Source of the DNA: an uncultured Lachnospiraceae bacterium
GTDB taxonomy: Bacteria; Bacillota; Clostridia; Lachnospirales; Lachnospiraceae
Reading direction: 5' to 3'
Assembly: GCA_947175775.1 (NCBI GenBank)
Contig: CAMWNY010000121.1
Span: forward strand, 1-7,120
Length of the DNA stretch: 7,120 nt
Part shown: piece by piece, positions 5,459-7,120 of the stretch
How positions within the stretch are numbered: position 1 is the stretch's first letter
How the letters are laid out: each line of letters opens with the position of its first letter
Notes under the pieces: model-generated
Told to the model about the DNA's origin: nothing
The model's input: the letters and a program-made list of their open reading frames with translations, nothing else
The model's database searches: none
Translations under genes and position numbers: made by a program

Positions 5459-6093
5459 TGGGAATTGTGGATTTTGTAAAGGGCGCTTCGTACAATGCGT
5501 TTGTGCTTCCCGAGGAGGAGCTGCATGTGCTTTATCCGGAGGCTGCGGATTTTACGGTGTGTATCAATATCCATACGGTGCAGACCTCTGATGCGCAGCG
5601 ACAGCAATTGTATGCGGCTTTGGACGACCCGCGCGTGTCCATTGCGTCTTTGGAGGATTTGGTTTTGAGCACCGAGATGAATCTGCGGCAGATGATGCTG
5701 ATGCTGTACGGAATGGACGCGTTTATCGCGCTGTTTGCATTGGTGAATTTTATCAACACGATGATGACCAATCTATTGACGCGCCAGCAGGAGTTTGGGA
5801 TTTTCCAGTCGGTCGGCATGACGAACCGGCAGCTTTCCCGTATGATTACCTGTGAGTGCCTTTGGTATGTGGGCGTGACGCTTTTAATTACGCTGACGCT
5901 TGGTACGGCGTGCGGTGCGGCGACGGTACGGGCGTTCCATCAGGTGGGGCTGTTTGGCAGTATGACGTATCATTTTCCGGCGGCTGCGCTGCTTGTTTTT
6001 GCCGCTGCTTTATTGGCAGTGCACGGCGCGTTTTCGCTGTTTGCGGTGCGTTTTTTGCAAAGCCGGTCGCTTGTGGAGCGGATTAAGGCATAA
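5458..6093 (+). CDS. FtsX/MacB-type ABC permease, C-terminal part
   Basis: This frame (MGIVDFVKG onward, 211 residues from the ATG at 5458) continues the permease. It has the rest of the second extracytoplasmic domain, then TM6 (MMLMLYGMDAFIALFALVNF), the FtsX coupling motif RQQEFGIFQSVGMTNRQL, TM7 (near WYVGVTLLITLTLG) and TM8 (AAALLVFAAALLAVHGAF), ending RSLVERIKA. The ATG overlaps the upstream TGA as TGATG, which can allow termination-reinitiation; a GTG at 5455 is a second possible start. The nearest purine-rich stretch (GGGGA, 5434-5438) is about 15-20 nt away, too far for a good ribosome binding site. The part is therefore most likely the tail of a frameshifted gene, less likely a coupled half-permease. 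No further damage is visible in it, so any mutation is recent. Confidence 0.75.
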   Translation: MGIVDFVKGASYNAFVLPEEELHVLYPEAADFTVCINIHTVQTSDAQRQQLYAALDDPRVSIASLEDLVLSTEMNLRQMMLMLYGMDAFIALFALVNFINTMMTNLLTRQQEFGIFQSVGMTNRQLSRMITCECLWYVGVTLLITLTLGTACGAATVRAFHQVGLFGSMTYHFPAAALLVFAAALLAVHGAFSLFAVRFLQSRSLVERIKA

Positions 6094-6137
6094 CAGAATG
6101 TTATGGAATAGGGAATTGATGAAAACGGAGGTTTTTT

Positions 6138-7120
6138 ATGCGGGATATGACGGTCGGTCCGGCGCAGGGGCATTTGTGGCGGTATGCGCTTCCGATTTTG
6201 CTTGGCAATTGGCTGCAGCTTACCTACAACGCGGTGGATTCGATGATTGCGGGGCGTTTTATCGGTAAGGAGGCGCTTGCGGCGGAGGGGATTGCCGCGC
6301 CCGTGATGAACTTGGTGATTTTGGCGGTCAGCGGGCTTTGTATCGGTGCGGGCGTTTTGATGAGCGAGTATTTTGGTGCGGGGAACTGGGAAAAGCTGCG
6401 GCAGTCAATGGCGACAATGCTGATTTTTGGGGCTTTGGTAAGCGTCGGGACTGCGGCTGTCTGCGCCATGTTTTCGCCGGTTTTTCTGCGCGCGATGGAC
6501 GTGCCGCCGGAAATTTTTGACATGACCGTTGTTTATCTGAAAATCACGTTTTTGGGACTTCCGTTTACCTTTTTTTACAATGCGCTGTCGGCAGGGCTAA
6601 AGAGCGTGGGCGATTCGAAGACGCCGCTAAAGTTTTTGGCATTTTCGGCGGTTTTAAATGCAGTTTTGGATTTGATATTTTTAGGCGGTTTTGGATTTGG
6701 CATTGTGTGCAGCGCGGTGACGACCGTGGCTGCGGAAGCATGCTCTGCCGTTTTGGCGGCGGGGTATCTTGTGCTCAAAACAAAGGCGCTTTGCCCGACG
6801 CGGCAGCAGTGGCGGATTGAGCGGAAAATGCTTGGGAAAATTCTTTCCTACGGAGGACCGACGGCATTGCAGCAGGCGGCGCAGCCAATCGGCAAGGTGC
6901 TCATTCAGGGACAGGTCAACGGCTTGGGCGTCACGACGATTGCGGCGTTTCAGACGGTCACGAAGGTGGATGACTTTGCATGCATTCCGGAGCAGGGGGT
7001 TGCGGCGGCAATTTCGACGTATGTAGCGCAGAATCGCGGCGCGGGGAAACCGGAGCGCATTCATAAGGGAGTTTTTGCGGGACTGCGGCTGGAAGTGGGT
7101 TATTGGATATTGATTGGCAC
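6138..7120 (+). CDS. MATE-family multidrug efflux protein (3' end outside window)
   Basis: The frame is open to the window end, giving 327 full codons of a family usually about 440-460 long. It is a multi-pass membrane protein with MATE features. LTYNAVDSMIAGRFIGKEAL (28-47) matches the usual first-helix segment (xVDxxxxGRxxG). Then come AGLKSVGDSKTPLKF (152-166), the typical loop after TM4, and, in the second half, QAAQPIGKVLIQG, EQGVAAAISTYVAQNRGAGK and ERIHKG (285-311). About seven to eight hydrophobic segments are visible. GGAGG (6127-6131) lies 6 nt before ATG 6138. MATE proteins export cationic drugs or other small molecules using a Na+ or H+ gradient. It starts 44 bp after the permease with no terminator between, so it may share the operon. 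The substrate is unknown. Confidence 0.9.
   Translation, partial: MRDMTVGPAQGHLWRYALPILLGNWLQLTYNAVDSMIAGRFIGKEALAAEGIAAPVMNLVILAVSGLCIGAGVLMSEYFGAGNWEKLRQSMATMLIFGALVSVGTAAVCAMFSPVFLRAMDVPPEIFDMTVVYLKITFLGLPFTFFYNALSAGLKSVGDSKTPLKFLAFSAVLNAVLDLIFLGGFGFGIVCSAVTTVAAEACSAVLAAGYLVLKTKALCPTRQQWRIERKMLGKILSYGGPTALQQAAQPIGKVLIQGQVNGLGVTTIAAFQTVTKVDDFACIPEQGVAAAISTYVAQNRGAGKPERIHKGVFAGLRLEVGYWILIG

Noticed and set aside
6094..6137. Possible terminator or promoter between permease and MATE gene
   Set aside because: The 44-bp gap shows only a ribosome binding site; no stem-loop with T run and no convincing -35/-10 pair.

Overview
The window reads as a stretch of a Clostridia-type Bacillota chromosome, possibly Lachnospiraceae. 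This rests on strong GGAGG-type ribosome binding sites, ATGA start/stop overlaps, a GTG start, and the family of two-component and FtsX-type ABC genes. No rRNA or other phylogenetic marker is present, so the taxonomic placement is inference. All recognisable genes lie on the + strand and form one signalling-plus-export locus.

Left part (2-2349): the 3' end of a protein with two receiver-type domains, the first cut by the window edge and looking degenerate. It is followed by an OmpR/PhoB-family response regulator and a two-TM sensor histidine kinase whose external loop is only a few residues. The regulator and kinase overlap by ATGA and must be translationally coupled. Middle (about 2350-3053): an AT-rich interruption. 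It holds a possible promoter, a 46-residue single-TM ORF with a glycine zipper, a 5'-truncated GNAT acetyltransferase remnant, a 12-bp inverted repeat, and a leader with helically phased ACA-TTT repeats that may be the regulator's binding site. Right part (3054-7120): an ABC ATPase, an FtsX/MacB-type permease broken by one apparent missing G in a short G run, and the start of a MATE-family efflux protein that runs off the end.

Likely working model: the kinase senses a membrane event or its partner transporter, phosphorylates the OmpR-type regulator, and the regulator controls the ABC operon from the promoter at about 2955-2996. The ABC pair and the MATE protein suggest export or resistance to membrane-active or toxic compounds; the substrate cannot be told from the sequence. 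As written, the permease is split after its fifth TM segment. A TGATG overlap at the break leaves open coupled translation of the second piece, but an indel mutation or sequencing error is simpler. I see no CRISPR array, RNA gene, insertion sequence or clear intrinsic terminator. The locus is mostly a familiar type; the least explained parts are the AT-rich insert with its small membrane ORF and the split permease.
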